Part shown: positions 8,137 through 16,052 of the stretch, in pieces
Layout of the letters: the number at the start of each line of letters is the position of its first letter
How positions within the stretch are numbered: the first letter of the stretch is position 1
NCBI GenBank assembly: GCA_964636685.1
Contig: CAZWUK010000037.1
Span: 1 to 22,907 of the forward strand
Source of the DNA: CAZWUK01 sp964636685
GTDB lineage: Bacteria > Bacillota > Clostridia > Christensenellales > CAG-138
DNA: 22,907 nt
Direction: 5' to 3'
The notes under the pieces: generated by a model
Told to the model about the DNA's origin: nothing
What the model saw: the letters and a program-made list of their open reading frames with translations, nothing else
Database searches by the model: none
Program-made: the position numbers and the translations under genes

Positions 8137-8910
8137 ATGGCAATCAACAAAGTTGAGATCTGCGGCGTGGATACTTCAAAGCTTCCGATGCTTTCGGCAA
8201 AGGAGCTGCGCGATCTGATGCTGAAGGTGAAATCCGGCGATACCGGCGCACGCGAAGAATTCATTCGCTCCAATCTTCGGCTGGTTCTCTCTGTCGTACA
8301 ACGTTTCAGCAACCGGAGCGAGCAGATGGACGATCTTTTTCAAGTCGGCTGCATCGGTCTTATCAAAGCGATCGACAACTTTGACCTGCGCCACGAGGTT
8401 CGCTTTTCCACATATGCTGTTCCGATGATTATCGGTGAGATACGCCGGCATCTTCGGGATAATAATACGATTCGCGTCAGTCGCTCCCTACGGGATACGG
8501 CCTATAAAGCGCTGCAAACAAGAAACCGGCTGCTGGAAGAAAAGAACAGCGAACCGCTGCTTTCGGAGGTTGCCAAGGAACTTGGCCTTCCGGAAGAGGA
8601 CGTGGTATTCGCGCTCGACGCCATACAGGAACCCGTCTCACTTTTTGAGCCGGTATTTCGGGACGACGGCGACGCGGTGTTTGTAATCGACCAGATCAAA
8701 GACAACAAGATATCCGACAGCGGCTGGCTGGATCATATCGCGTTGTCCGAAGGAATGCGTCACCTCACAGAACGGGAAATACGCATTCTGCGGCTCAGAT
8801 TTTTCGTCGGAAAAACACAGATGGAGGTCAGCCGCGAGATCGGTATTTCGCAGGCACAGGTTTCCCGACTGGAAAAAAGCGCGCTGAAGCAGCTGCAAAA
8901 ATATGTCTGA
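8137..8910 (+). CDS. sigG: RNA polymerase sigma factor SigG (late forespore)
   Basis: 257 residues. SigG directs late forespore transcription after engulfment. The N-terminus NKVEICGVDTSKLPMLS is the SigG hallmark. Region 2 follows (LRLVLSVVQRF, MDDLFQVGCIGLIKAIDNFD, RFSTYAVPMIIGEIRRHLRD), then region 3, the segment FALDAIQEPVSLFEP near residue 165, and region 4 with the helix-turn-helix QMEVSREIGISQAQVSRLEK near 230-250. No pro-sequence, as expected. It has GGAGG 7 bases before the ATG. It is divergent from yqfC and convergent with sigE, 5 bases apart; in most spore formers sigG instead follows sigE on the same strand, so this is a local rearrangement. Confidence 0.97.
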   Translation: MAINKVEICGVDTSKLPMLSAKELRDLMLKVKSGDTGAREEFIRSNLRLVLSVVQRFSNRSEQMDDLFQVGCIGLIKAIDNFDLRHEVRFSTYAVPMIIGEIRRHLRDNNTIRVSRSLRDTAYKALQTRNRLLEEKNSEPLLSEVAKELGLPEEDVVFALDAIQEPVSLFEPVFRDDGDAVFVIDQIKDNKISDSGWLDHIALSEGMRHLTEREIRILRLRFFVGKTQMEVSREIGISQAQVSRLEKSALKQLQKYV

Positions 8911-8915
8911 CTGCG

Positions 8916-9632
8916 CTATGACTGCATCCGAATCATCTCCTTCTGGAGACGCCGGATGATTTTTTTCTCGAGTCTTGAAATGTAACTTTGCGAAATTCCG
9001 AGGAGATCAGCAACCTGCTTTTGCGTCTTTTCCTGCTGGCTATTGAGCCCGAACCGCAGCTCCACGATCTGCTTTTCTCTGGGCCCCAGTTTGTTCAGCG
9101 CCTTTTGCAAAAGCTCCTTGTCAACTTCGTCCTCCAGATCGCGGCTGATGATGTCGTTGTCCGTTCCCAGAATATCCGAAAGCAGGAGCTCGTTTCCGTC
9201 CCAATCCACATTGAGCGGTTCGTCAAACGAAACCTCCAGTTTCAGTCTGCTGGTGCGGCGCAGGTGCATCAAAATCTCGTTTTCAATACATCTGGAAGCA
9301 TAGGTAGCAAGCTTGATCTTCTTGCCGGCGTCAAAGGTATTGACGGCTTTTATCAACCCGATTGTTCCAATCGAGATCAGATCCTCGATGCCGACGCCCG
9401 TATTTTCAAACTTTCTGGCGATATACACCACCAGACGCAGATTGTGCTCAATCAGCGCGTTTTTTGCCACTTCATCTCCCTGCATGAGTCTTGCCACCCA
9501 GATCCGTTCCTCCTCCTGTCGAAAAGGTGCCGGAAGCATCTCTCCCGAGTGAATGTAATACATCCCTTTCGCCCGCCGCAGGACGAGTTTTTGATACCAC
9601 CGCGCGAGCCAGACGCGCAACGCTTTCCACAT
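8916..9632 (-). CDS. sigE: RNA polymerase sigma factor SigE precursor (early mother cell)
   Basis: 238 residues, as in other SigE proteins. SigE directs early mother-cell transcription and is made as an inactive precursor. The N-terminal part MWKALRVWLARWYQKLVLRR is the amphipathic pro-sequence; MYYIHSGE (Y25-Y26) matches the known cleavage site before YYIGGSE. Region 2 shows LRLVVYIARKFENTGVGIED and LISIGTIGLIKAVNTFD, region 4 the helix-turn-helix near 205-230. An open frame goes back to 9722, but the ATG at 9632 fits the family start and has AAAGGGGAG upstream. That start lies 161 bases inside spoIIGA. Activation would be by SpoIIGA, after SigF signalling through SpoIIR, which is not in this window. 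Confidence 0.96.
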   Translation of the reverse strand: MWKALRVWLARWYQKLVLRRAKGMYYIHSGEMLPAPFRQEEERIWVARLMQGDEVAKNALIEHNLRLVVYIARKFENTGVGIEDLISIGTIGLIKAVNTFDAGKKIKLATYASRCIENEILMHLRRTSRLKLEVSFDEPLNVDWDGNELLLSDILGTDNDIISRDLEDEVDKELLQKALNKLGPREKQIVELRFGLNSQQEKTQKQVADLLGISQSYISRLEKKIIRRLQKEMIRMQS

Positions 9633-10410
9633 AGCCCTCTCCCCTTTCTTTTGGAACCAACGCGCCGCCGATGATCGCATCCGCTTCGTCAATCTGCGTC
9701 GGAGACGCGGCAATATACGCATCCAAGGTCAGCCACCCGCCCGAATCGATCTCAATACACTTCGGACGAACGGCATACACCAGCCCCGTGCCATTCACGG
9801 TGCGGTAGGCAACCGGTCTTCCCTCGGCGGTGTCGCACAGGGTCGGCTGCACAAGTATCACCTGCCGGCCGCTCAGCGGCTCCGTTAAAAAATTCCCGGT
9901 ATCGATCAATGCCAAAAGAACGATTGTTCGATCCGAAAATGTAATGCGGAGCGGAATCTTCCGTGCCCGCTGCTGCCAGAGGATCATAAACGAACGAATC
10001 ACACGCGGCAAACAGGCGCAGGCAAGAATGCCAATCAGCGCCGCACGTACCGGAACCGATCCTACCAGCGTTCCAGACGTCATGCCGCCGCCAAGCAGCA
10101 TTGTTATGCAGAGCATCAAGCCGCCTGTTAAAAAAGCGGATAGGTAGAGCGTTACAAGCGCTCTGATATACTGCTTGCGCGAACCGGTCAGCGGAAGCGC
10201 CATCATGCAGCCAAGCGCCAGCTTCGGAACCAACGTCGCAAGAAACGGCGCCGCCGTCATAGATAACAGCGCATAAATCGCGCCGCCGAATGCGCCGAGA
10301 AGCATTTTCCAAACAGGCGGGCGCACTGAAAGAATAGACGCCGTGAGATACAGGATCAGCAGATCCATCAATACGTTGTCAATCAGAAAAAGCTCGATGG
10401 ATACCTTCAT
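9472..10410 (-). CDS. spoIIGA: Sporulation sigma-E factor-processing peptidase SpoIIGA
   Basis: 312 residues. SpoIIGA is a septal membrane aspartic protease that cleaves pro-SigE in the mother cell. The first 145 residues form five or so hydrophobic segments; the cytoplasmic protease domain has the catalytic motif ALIDTGNFLTEPLSGR with D170. DAIIGGALV near 245 corresponds to the end of the conserved domain. The last 53 residues (260-312) overlap sigE in another frame and are rich in G, R, S and T, not resembling the family core as far as I can judge. The sigE ribosome-binding site is embedded in codons 254-258. spoIIE ends one base before this gene starts. Confidence 0.93.
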   Translation of the reverse strand: MKVSIELFLIDNVLMDLLILYLTASILSVRPPVWKMLLGAFGGAIYALLSMTAAPFLATLVPKLALGCMMALPLTGSRKQYIRALVTLYLSAFLTGGLMLCITMLLGGGMTSGTLVGSVPVRAALIGILACACLPRVIRSFMILWQQRARKIPLRITFSDRTIVLLALIDTGNFLTEPLSGRQVILVQPTLCDTAEGRPVAYRTVNGTGLVYAVRPKCIEIDSGGWLTLDAYIAASPTQIDEADAIIGGALVPKERGEGYVESVARLARAVVSKTRPAAGERDVLHSLGRDASGTFSTGGGTDLGGKTHAGR

Positions 10411-10411
10411 A

Positions 10412-12694
10412 TTACGCGATTTTGATAACCATAACCGTCATATCGTCCTCCTGCCCATAGGATTGCGCGCGTTTCAATATCTTCTCTGCGACTCTGCGGC
10501 TTGTCGCCCCGTCCGCCATGGCCGTACAGATCGCCTCCTGCGTATGGTCTCCGAGGGCGTCCAGCGTTCCGTCCGACAGCAGTATCACCGCGTCGTTTTT
10601 TCGCAGCTTTGTGGTCGATACTGCCGGAACCGCTTCATCCAGAATGCCTGCCGGAAGCGCTTCGGCGCATACCGTATGCAGATTCTTCGCCCGATAGATA
10701 AAGGTCGGCGGCGCGCCGTACTTGATAAACTCCGCTGTCCCGCTGTGAAGATCGATGAATACCGCGTCCAGCGTAGCATACATCTCATGATCCGTCCCGA
10801 GCAGCAGCTTGTTGACGCTTTCCAAAGCCAGATCTCTCGGGAAACCCGCCCCATACAGATCGATCAGCATGTTCACTGCAGCTTCACTCTCTCGGTGTGC
10901 CGGTTCTCCGGCGCCCATACCATCGCTCAACACGTAAAGCACACGTCCCTTATCTAATTGACATTCCCCGATTGAATCACCGGAGACGCCGCTTCTGACG
11001 ACTGCCGCGCTCACCGCCCCCATCAGGGAAACAAGCTGCTCCGCCTCCTCAATGACAAATGTGCCTCGATTTCCATCGATATACATCTTTAACAGGCGCA
11101 CCGGACGGCGCAGCACAAGCGACACAGCTTGTAGAACCGTCTCCTGATCCTTTTCGTATTCATCGGACGTGTGTACGCATAGTTGCAGTCGTCCATCCGG
11201 AAAGGTCGCATCCACTCCGAATACGCGGAGTCTGCGGCGATCCAATCCTCTGAGCAGGAACTGCTCCAATTCTTCGTCAAGCCAGCGATCCTGTTCGACA
11301 CGGCGCGCCAATGTTTCCATGATGCCGCACACGCCCAGCAGTTGACGGTTGATGAATCCAAAGTGTCGGTAATTCTGCACTTTTGTCGCTTTATTGACCA
11401 GATATTGGTTTTGTGCCTGCCACGCAGACGCAATCATCTGCGTCATATGCTTGCAAGAGGGGTCAAACGGTTTGCGAATGCGAATGCGTTCTCCCTTCTC
11501 ATGCGCGGCAAGCTGTGCATAAATGCTTTCTGCCGACACGTTGACGTCCCTCCAGCACAGCTTCTTTGACGGACAGTCCAGGCAGACGCCGTAAGCCGCC
11601 TGCGCGGTCCACTGCATCAGCGCATTTGTCGGCTCCGGTTCCGGCTCCTCGGTATGATACAGCCCGGCAAGCTCGCGGCAAACAGACGCAGTGCAGCGCA
11701 TCTCTGCGGCAGTTCGGTCGCGCAGACGCTTCAACGCCTTCTTTGCGTAACGTTCACGGTTTTTATCCGCATCCAAATAAGAGCACAGCAGCAGTATTTT
11801 TTCATGCGGAATCAGCAGTACAATGACGCCTGCAATTCCAAGGTTAAGCAGATTGATCGTATGCGTTGCATTGTATACATAGGTTCCAACGACCAAACTG
11901 CAAACGACAAACCCGCCGAGCACGCCAAGGCTGTCCAGCTTTCGCAATGCCGCGCCCGCAAGCGTACAGGCCGCAAGACTGCCCACAAACGTCAGCGTGA
12001 AATCGCCGCCGATCGTCAGCACCGCGCCAAGCGCTACGCTTACTGCAACGCCGGCGATCCCGCGTGCAAGCGCCGCGATCATGGAGAACAACAGCAGCAG
12101 CACCACGGCAAGCGAAAAGCCATACGCACGGACGCCCGCCGCGCTCAGCACCAGCATTCCAAAAAAGGCGCTGATGCTCACCTGTTCCCCATCCGTCAGC
12201 ACATGCCGATTCTTCACCGTTTGAAAAGCGTGCAGGGCGTTTTGTATCACAAGGGAGGACAGCATGGACACGCACAATCCAATCGCACCGGTGAAAAGCG
12301 TCTCTATGCTTCCAATATAAAAAACCGGAATCAGCACCAGCTGCGCAAAAAGCAGTACAAAGCACTTTTCAAGTCGATCGGCGTTTCTTCTGATTTTTGT
12401 CCACAGAAAAAAAAGAACGTAGAATAAGCCACAAGCGCTGATTGCCGGCAAAACAAGCGGTTGTCGAAGCGCCAAAAGCCCCCGGAGTATTCCGATGAGC
12501 GCATAATGATAGTTTAAGCCAACGATTGCGACGGCTGAAAGAAATGCCAGCGCAAACGGCGCTTCTGTATTCACCACCGCAATGCGGGACAGCAAAATGG
12601 AGATTCCAAGGATCACAAGTTCCCCGCGAAACTCTTTGCGCCTGACATATTGTAAAAAGCGGCTTTCCTCCGCCGGTCTTGTTTCTGCCTCCAT
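10412..12694 (-). CDS. spoIIE: Stage II sporulation protein E (SpoIIE phosphatase)
   Basis: 760 residues, slightly shorter than the roughly 820 of Bacillus SpoIIE. SpoIIE dephosphorylates the anti-anti-sigma factor SpoIIAA to free SigF in the forespore, and associates with FtsZ at the polar septum. About ten hydrophobic segments fill residues 25-310; a linker follows with the cysteine cluster CLDCPSKKLCW near 380; the C-terminal PP2C-type phosphatase domain has LYVLSDGMGAGEPAHRESE near 600 and VILLSDGTLDALGD near 715, with the metal-binding aspartates. GGGGGAG precedes the ATG. It heads an operon with spoIIGA and sigE, which is not the Bacillus arrangement. Confidence 0.95.
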   Translation of the reverse strand: MEAETRPAEESRFLQYVRRKEFRGELVILGISILLSRIAVVNTEAPFALAFLSAVAIVGLNYHYALIGILRGLLALRQPLVLPAISACGLFYVLFFLWTKIRRNADRLEKCFVLLFAQLVLIPVFYIGSIETLFTGAIGLCVSMLSSLVIQNALHAFQTVKNRHVLTDGEQVSISAFFGMLVLSAAGVRAYGFSLAVVLLLLFSMIAALARGIAGVAVSVALGAVLTIGGDFTLTFVGSLAACTLAGAALRKLDSLGVLGGFVVCSLVVGTYVYNATHTINLLNLGIAGVIVLLIPHEKILLLCSYLDADKNRERYAKKALKRLRDRTAAEMRCTASVCRELAGLYHTEEPEPEPTNALMQWTAQAAYGVCLDCPSKKLCWRDVNVSAESIYAQLAAHEKGERIRIRKPFDPSCKHMTQMIASAWQAQNQYLVNKATKVQNYRHFGFINRQLLGVCGIMETLARRVEQDRWLDEELEQFLLRGLDRRRLRVFGVDATFPDGRLQLCVHTSDEYEKDQETVLQAVSLVLRRPVRLLKMYIDGNRGTFVIEEAEQLVSLMGAVSAAVVRSGVSGDSIGECQLDKGRVLYVLSDGMGAGEPAHRESEAAVNMLIDLYGAGFPRDLALESVNKLLLGTDHEMYATLDAVFIDLHSGTAEFIKYGAPPTFIYRAKNLHTVCAEALPAGILDEAVPAVSTTKLRKNDAVILLSDGTLDALGDHTQEAICTAMADGATSRRVAEKILKRAQSYGQEDDMTVMVIKIA

Positions 12695-12714
12695 ACCGCT
12701 CCCCCTGCTTTCTG

Positions 12715-12743
12715 AGTATACAAATACGGCATGTCGAAAATAT
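12715..12743 (-). promoter_or_regulatory. Candidate SigA promoter of spoIIE-spoIIGA-sigE
   Basis: Minus-strand TATACT (12715-12720) is a good -10. Seventeen bases upstream is a poor -35 (TATTTT, 12738-12743), as expected of an activator-dependent promoter. A perfect 0A box sits across this -35/spacer region. The leader to the ATG is short, about 15 bases, and carries GGGGGAG. Confidence 0.45.
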
Positions 12744-12779
12744 TAGGATTGCGGGCGACATAGAATGCTTCGTCCGACA
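12732..12779. promoter_or_regulatory. Candidate Spo0A boxes
   Basis: TGTCGAA (12732-12738) is an exact match to the Spo0A box consensus TGNCGAA. Two weaker sites follow in the opposite orientation: GGCGACA (12754-12760, reverse TGTCGCC) and TCCGACA (12773-12779, reverse TGTCGGA). They are spaced by about 19-22 bases, near two helical turns. Spo0A control of spoIIE and of spoIIG is known in B. subtilis. Confidence 0.45.
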
Positions 12780-12880
12780 AATGTTTCAAAAGAAACGCCC
12801 GCTTTCGTCATGACAGGCATGAATGCGGCATGGATAGGCTTCATTTACGCGAGAGAAGTGTCAAAATCAGGCTTCGGCGC

Positions 12881-12909
12881 TTGCGGGAAGAATGTTGGTA
12901 TGATATAAT
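12881..12909 (+). promoter_or_regulatory. SigA-type promoter of dapL operon, extended -10
   Basis: TTGCGG (12881-12886), 17 bases, TATAAT (12904-12909) preceded by TGA, giving a full TGnTATAAT extended -10. It lies 29 bases before the dapL ATG, which has GGGAGG in between. The -35 is weak but the extended -10 compensates. Confidence 0.7.
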
Positions 12910-12938
12910 TTGCAAGATTTGAATTTGGGAGGTCTGGC

Positions 12939-14165
12939 ATGTTCACTGCAAACGGTTTTTATAGTCAGCTCAAAGGAAGCTATTTATTTTACGAGGTGGG
13001 CAAACGGGCTGCGGAGTTTCAGAGAATACATCCGGAAGCGGACGTCATCCGTATGGGGATCGGCGACGTGACCCGTCCGCTCGTTCCCGCTGTCATTGAG
13101 GCGATGCACAAAGCGGTGGAGGAAATGGCGCACGAAGAAACCTTTCAGGGATACGGCCCTGCGTTTGGCTATGATTTTCTGATCGATGCGATTCAAAAAC
13201 GCGACTACACCTCCCGCGGTATTGGTATCGAACACGATGAGATTTTCGTTTCCGACGGTGCAAAATGCGACGTTGGGAATATTCAGGAGCTTTTCTCCCC
13301 CGACTGCGTTGTTGCTGTGATGGATCCGGTATATCCGGTCTATGTTGACACCAATATCATGTCCGGCCGCGGCGGAAACTTTGACGATCGAAAGGGCGGA
13401 TATGAAAAAATCGTCTATATGCCTGCAACCGCGGAAAACGGTTTTATGCCGGAGCTGCCCAAGACGCCCGTTGACGCCATCTATCTCTGTTTTCCGAACA
13501 ATCCTACCGGCATGACGTTGACAAAGGCACAGCTCAAGGTGTTTGTTGACTACGCACTGGAAAATCACGCGTTATTGCTTTATGATTCGGCATATGAAGC
13601 TTATATCTCCGATCCCGATACGCCGCACAGCATCTATGAGATCGAAGGCGCAAGAAAGTGCGCGATCGAATTTCGTTCCATGAGTAAGACCGCCGGTTTT
13701 ACCGGAACACGCTGCGCATACACGGTCGTCCCGAAGGACATTGTCTGCAAGGATACGTTTGGCAACGAAGTCACGCTCAACGCGATGTGGGGGCGCCGCG
13801 TTTCCACCAAGTCCAACGGTGTTGCCTACGTCACACAGCGCGGTGCGGAAGCGGCGTATTCCAATGTCGGCTACGATGAAATCAAGGGTGTTATTTCCTA
13901 CTATATGGAAAACGCCCGCATCATCCGCGAGAGTCTGAAAGAAGCGGGCTATACCGTTTATGGCGGTCAGAATGCGCCTTATATCTGGCTTAAAACGCCC
14001 TGCAATGACAGCTGGCAGTTTTTCGATGAGCTGCTTTCCAGTCATAGCATCATCGGAACGCCGGGTTCCGGCTTCGGCGCAGCGGGTAACGGATACTTTC
14101 GCATGACCGCATTTGCCTCCCGCGAAAACACCATCCGCGCCATGGAGCGCATCATGAAGGGCTGA
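12939..14165 (+). CDS. dapL: LL-diaminopimelate aminotransferase
   Basis: 408 residues, standard length. DapL converts tetrahydrodipicolinate directly to LL-diaminopimelate with glutamate as amino donor, bypassing the succinylated or acetylated routes to lysine and peptidoglycan. It is a fold-type I PLP enzyme. Seen: the family start NGFYSQLKGSYLFYEVGKR, RMGIGDVTRPLVPAV, FQGYGPAFGYDFLIDAI, DPVYPVYVDTNIMSGR, FPNNPTGM, and the PLP-binding lysine in SMSKTAGFTGTR. The C-terminal GTPGSGFGAAGNGYFRMTAF is also characteristic. It has its own promoter and heads an operon with the two genes that follow. In a spore former DAP also supplies the cortex, and its precursor feeds dipicolinate. Confidence 0.97.
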   Translation: MFTANGFYSQLKGSYLFYEVGKRAAEFQRIHPEADVIRMGIGDVTRPLVPAVIEAMHKAVEEMAHEETFQGYGPAFGYDFLIDAIQKRDYTSRGIGIEHDEIFVSDGAKCDVGNIQELFSPDCVVAVMDPVYPVYVDTNIMSGRGGNFDDRKGGYEKIVYMPATAENGFMPELPKTPVDAIYLCFPNNPTGMTLTKAQLKVFVDYALENHALLLYDSAYEAYISDPDTPHSIYEIEGARKCAIEFRSMSKTAGFTGTRCAYTVVPKDIVCKDTFGNEVTLNAMWGRRVSTKSNGVAYVTQRGAEAAYSNVGYDEIKGVISYYMENARIIRESLKEAGYTVYGGQNAPYIWLKTPCNDSWQFFDELLSSHSIIGTPGSGFGAAGNGYFRMTAFASRENTIRAMERIMKG

Positions 14166-14166
14166 A

Positions 14167-14832
14167 ATGACAAAGATCATCGCGTTCGAAGGTATTGACG
14201 GCACTGGAAAAAGCGTACAGGCAAACCTGCTGAAGGAGAAGCTGGAACAACGCGGTAAACGCGTGAAAATGATCTCCTTCCCCATTTATACGTCGTTTTT
14301 TGGTACGGAAGTCGGCAAGCTCCTTACCGGTAAAGACGGGGTGCGCGCCGACACGGTGGATGGAAAAAGCATGGCGCTCTGGTTTGCTCTGGATCGCTAT
14401 GAAGCTTTCCAGGGTTTGGATTATTCTGACGCCGACGTCCTCTTAATAAATCGGTATGTGCTCTCTAACGCGGTGTATCAAAGCATCCGCGACTGTGATC
14501 TCGGAAAGCCGGACACGCTGGATTTCGTAATGGAGCTGGAGCATGACCATTTGGGGCTCCCCCGCGCGGACAGATATATCGTGCTTGACATGGACGCAAA
14601 GGACGCCGCTGGAAACGTTGACAAAAAGGGCTTCCGCGATTATGTGGGCGCTGACGGAAAGGACGTTTACGAATCCATCTCCGACATTCAAGCGCGCGCC
14701 CGACTCAAATATCAAGCATATGCGGAGCGGCTCCCGAATGTGCTGCTTATCCCTTGTATGGAAAACGGCAGACTGAAAAGCATTGCGTCTATCGGCGCGC
14801 TGGTAGACGAATCGCTTCAAGATATACTATGA
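14167..14832 (+). CDS. tmk: Thymidylate kinase-like protein
   Basis: 221 residues, one base after the dapL stop. Thymidylate kinases phosphorylate dTMP to dTDP with ATP. The P-loop FEGIDGTGKS is at residues 7-16 and ALDRYEA at 74-80 matches the DR motif. The third conserved motif, usually DRYxxS, is here NRYVLSNAVYQ (N95), so the aspartate is replaced. The C-terminal half holds a longer insertion (DAKDAAGNVDKKGFRDYVGA) in the LID region. It groups with the thymidylate kinase superfamily without doubt, but the altered motif leaves open whether it is the main enzyme or a divergent deoxynucleotide kinase. Same operon as dapL and the phosphofructokinase. Confidence 0.82.
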   Translation: MTKIIAFEGIDGTGKSVQANLLKEKLEQRGKRVKMISFPIYTSFFGTEVGKLLTGKDGVRADTVDGKSMALWFALDRYEAFQGLDYSDADVLLINRYVLSNAVYQSIRDCDLGKPDTLDFVMELEHDHLGLPRADRYIVLDMDAKDAAGNVDKKGFRDYVGADGKDVYESISDIQARARLKYQAYAERLPNVLLIPCMENGRLKSIASIGALVDESLQDIL

Positions 14833-14855
14833 AACATACTATGGAGGAACAAACT

Positions 14856-15917
14856 ATGCGTAAAATTGGTATTCTCACTGGCGGCGGCGACTGCCCGGGT
14901 CTCAACGCTGTTATTCGCGGCGTCGTTGAAAAATGTGCCACGGCCGGCATCGAAGTGTACGGCTTTTCTGCGGGCTGGCGCGGCGCTCTGACGGGTGAAG
15001 GCAGATGGCTTTCCCTCAAGGACGTTGACATGCTTCAGACCAAGGGCGGCACAATCCTGGAAAGCTCCCGTACGAACGTCATGAAGATTGAGAACGGCCC
15101 CGAAACCGTTCGTGCCAACCTTGAAAAGCTCGGTCTTGAAGGACTTGTCGCCATTGGCGGCGACGATACGCTCGGCGTAGCCAATCAGCTTCGCAAGATG
15201 GGCATGAATATGATCGGCGTTCCCAAGACAATTGACAACGATCTTTCCTGCACCGACTACACCTTTGGTTTTGATACCGCGTCCAATATTGCCATGGAGT
15301 GTATTGACCGGCTGCACACCACCGCCGCTTCGCACGCACGCTGCATGGTGGTCGAGTGCATGGGGCGCCATACCGGCTGGATCGCCATTCAGGCGGGTCT
15401 TGCAGCCAACGCGCATCTGATCCTGATTCCCGAATTCCCCAAGACCTTTGATGAGATCATGGACGTCATCCGCGCCCGTTACAACAAGGGCGAGCGCTAT
15501 ACGATCATCGCCGTTGCGGAAGGCTTTGAAGTTAAGGGCGAGTCGGAAGCCGACGTCGGCGTAGACGCCTTCGGCAATCGTCTCCTTTTGGAAAAGGGCA
15601 TTGCCAAGGAGCTTTCCGAGCGAATCGAAAACGCAATGCGGGAAGACACGACGCTGGATGAAAAGCGCAAGTACTTCGAATGCCGCTCCGCGGTGCTGGG
15701 TCACGTACAACGCGGCGGTGCGCCTACCGCTTTCGACCGTGTTCTCGGCATGCGTTTGGGCTTCAAGGCCGGCGACCTTGTCATCAACAAGGAATATGGC
15801 AACATGGTTGCCCAGAACGGCACCGCAATCGTCAAAGCCGACCTGGACAAGGCTGTCACAGAGCGCAAGGAAGTAGACGCGGAGTTCTACAACAATGTCT
15901 CCCTGTTATTCAAATAA
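14856..15917 (+). CDS. 6-phosphofructokinase, pyrophosphate-dependent type
   Basis: 353 residues. It phosphorylates fructose 6-phosphate at C1 in glycolysis. The start at 14856 was chosen over an upstream frame start (14754) because it gives the family N-terminus MRKIGILTGGGDCPGLNAVI and has GGAGG 8 bases upstream. The phosphoryl-donor residues are D104 in GGDDT and K124 in PKTIDND. ATP enzymes have glycine at both places; D and K together are the known signature of PPi use (the PPi or mixed-substrate group). TIDND carries the catalytic aspartate; ECMGRHTGW is the substrate-binding segment. PPi use makes the reaction reversible and fits with the PPDK gene in this window. Actual donor preference is inferred. 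Confidence 0.9.
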   Translation: MRKIGILTGGGDCPGLNAVIRGVVEKCATAGIEVYGFSAGWRGALTGEGRWLSLKDVDMLQTKGGTILESSRTNVMKIENGPETVRANLEKLGLEGLVAIGGDDTLGVANQLRKMGMNMIGVPKTIDNDLSCTDYTFGFDTASNIAMECIDRLHTTAASHARCMVVECMGRHTGWIAIQAGLAANAHLILIPEFPKTFDEIMDVIRARYNKGERYTIIAVAEGFEVKGESEADVGVDAFGNRLLLEKGIAKELSERIENAMREDTTLDEKRKYFECRSAVLGHVQRGGAPTAFDRVLGMRLGFKAGDLVINKEYGNMVAQNGTAIVKADLDKAVTERKEVDAEFYNNVSLLFK

Positions 15918-15924
15918 GAAACAC

Positions 15925-15947
15925 AAAAAAGTGCGCAATCCCGCGCA
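15925..15947 (-). terminator. Small hairpin with T run, minus strand
   Basis: Minus-strand TGCGC, six-base loop, GCGCA (15932-15947) followed by C and six T (15925-15930). The stem is short (5 bp) but the T run is good; it could end the convergent transport operon after the stronger hairpin at 15958-15998. Confidence 0.4.
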
Positions 15948-15957
15948 TTTAACGGCA

Positions 15958-15998
15958 AACAGAGCCCACGCTTACTTATGAAAAGCGTGGGCTCTGTT
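15958..15998. terminator. Strong hairpin between convergent operons
   Basis: Perfect 16-bp inverted repeat (15958-15973 with 15983-15998), 9-base loop; the arms contain GAGCCCACGCTT and its complement. It lies 40 bases after the phosphofructokinase stop and 55 before the end of the opposing operon, so it probably serves both directions. No long T run follows on the plus strand. Confidence 0.65.
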
Positions 15999-16052
15999 GT
16001 AAATATGAATTCTGCAAATCAAATCATACTGCAAGCAATATCCGAGTACGCA

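Noticed and set aside
8003..8143. Longer YqfC start at 8143
   Set aside because: It would cover the divergent promoter region and overlap sigG; the extra residues are not family-like.
9633..9722. Longer SigE start at 9722
   Set aside because: The added residues lie in spoIIGA coding sequence and are unlike the SigE pro-sequence; the ATG at 9632 has a good ribosome-binding site and the family start.
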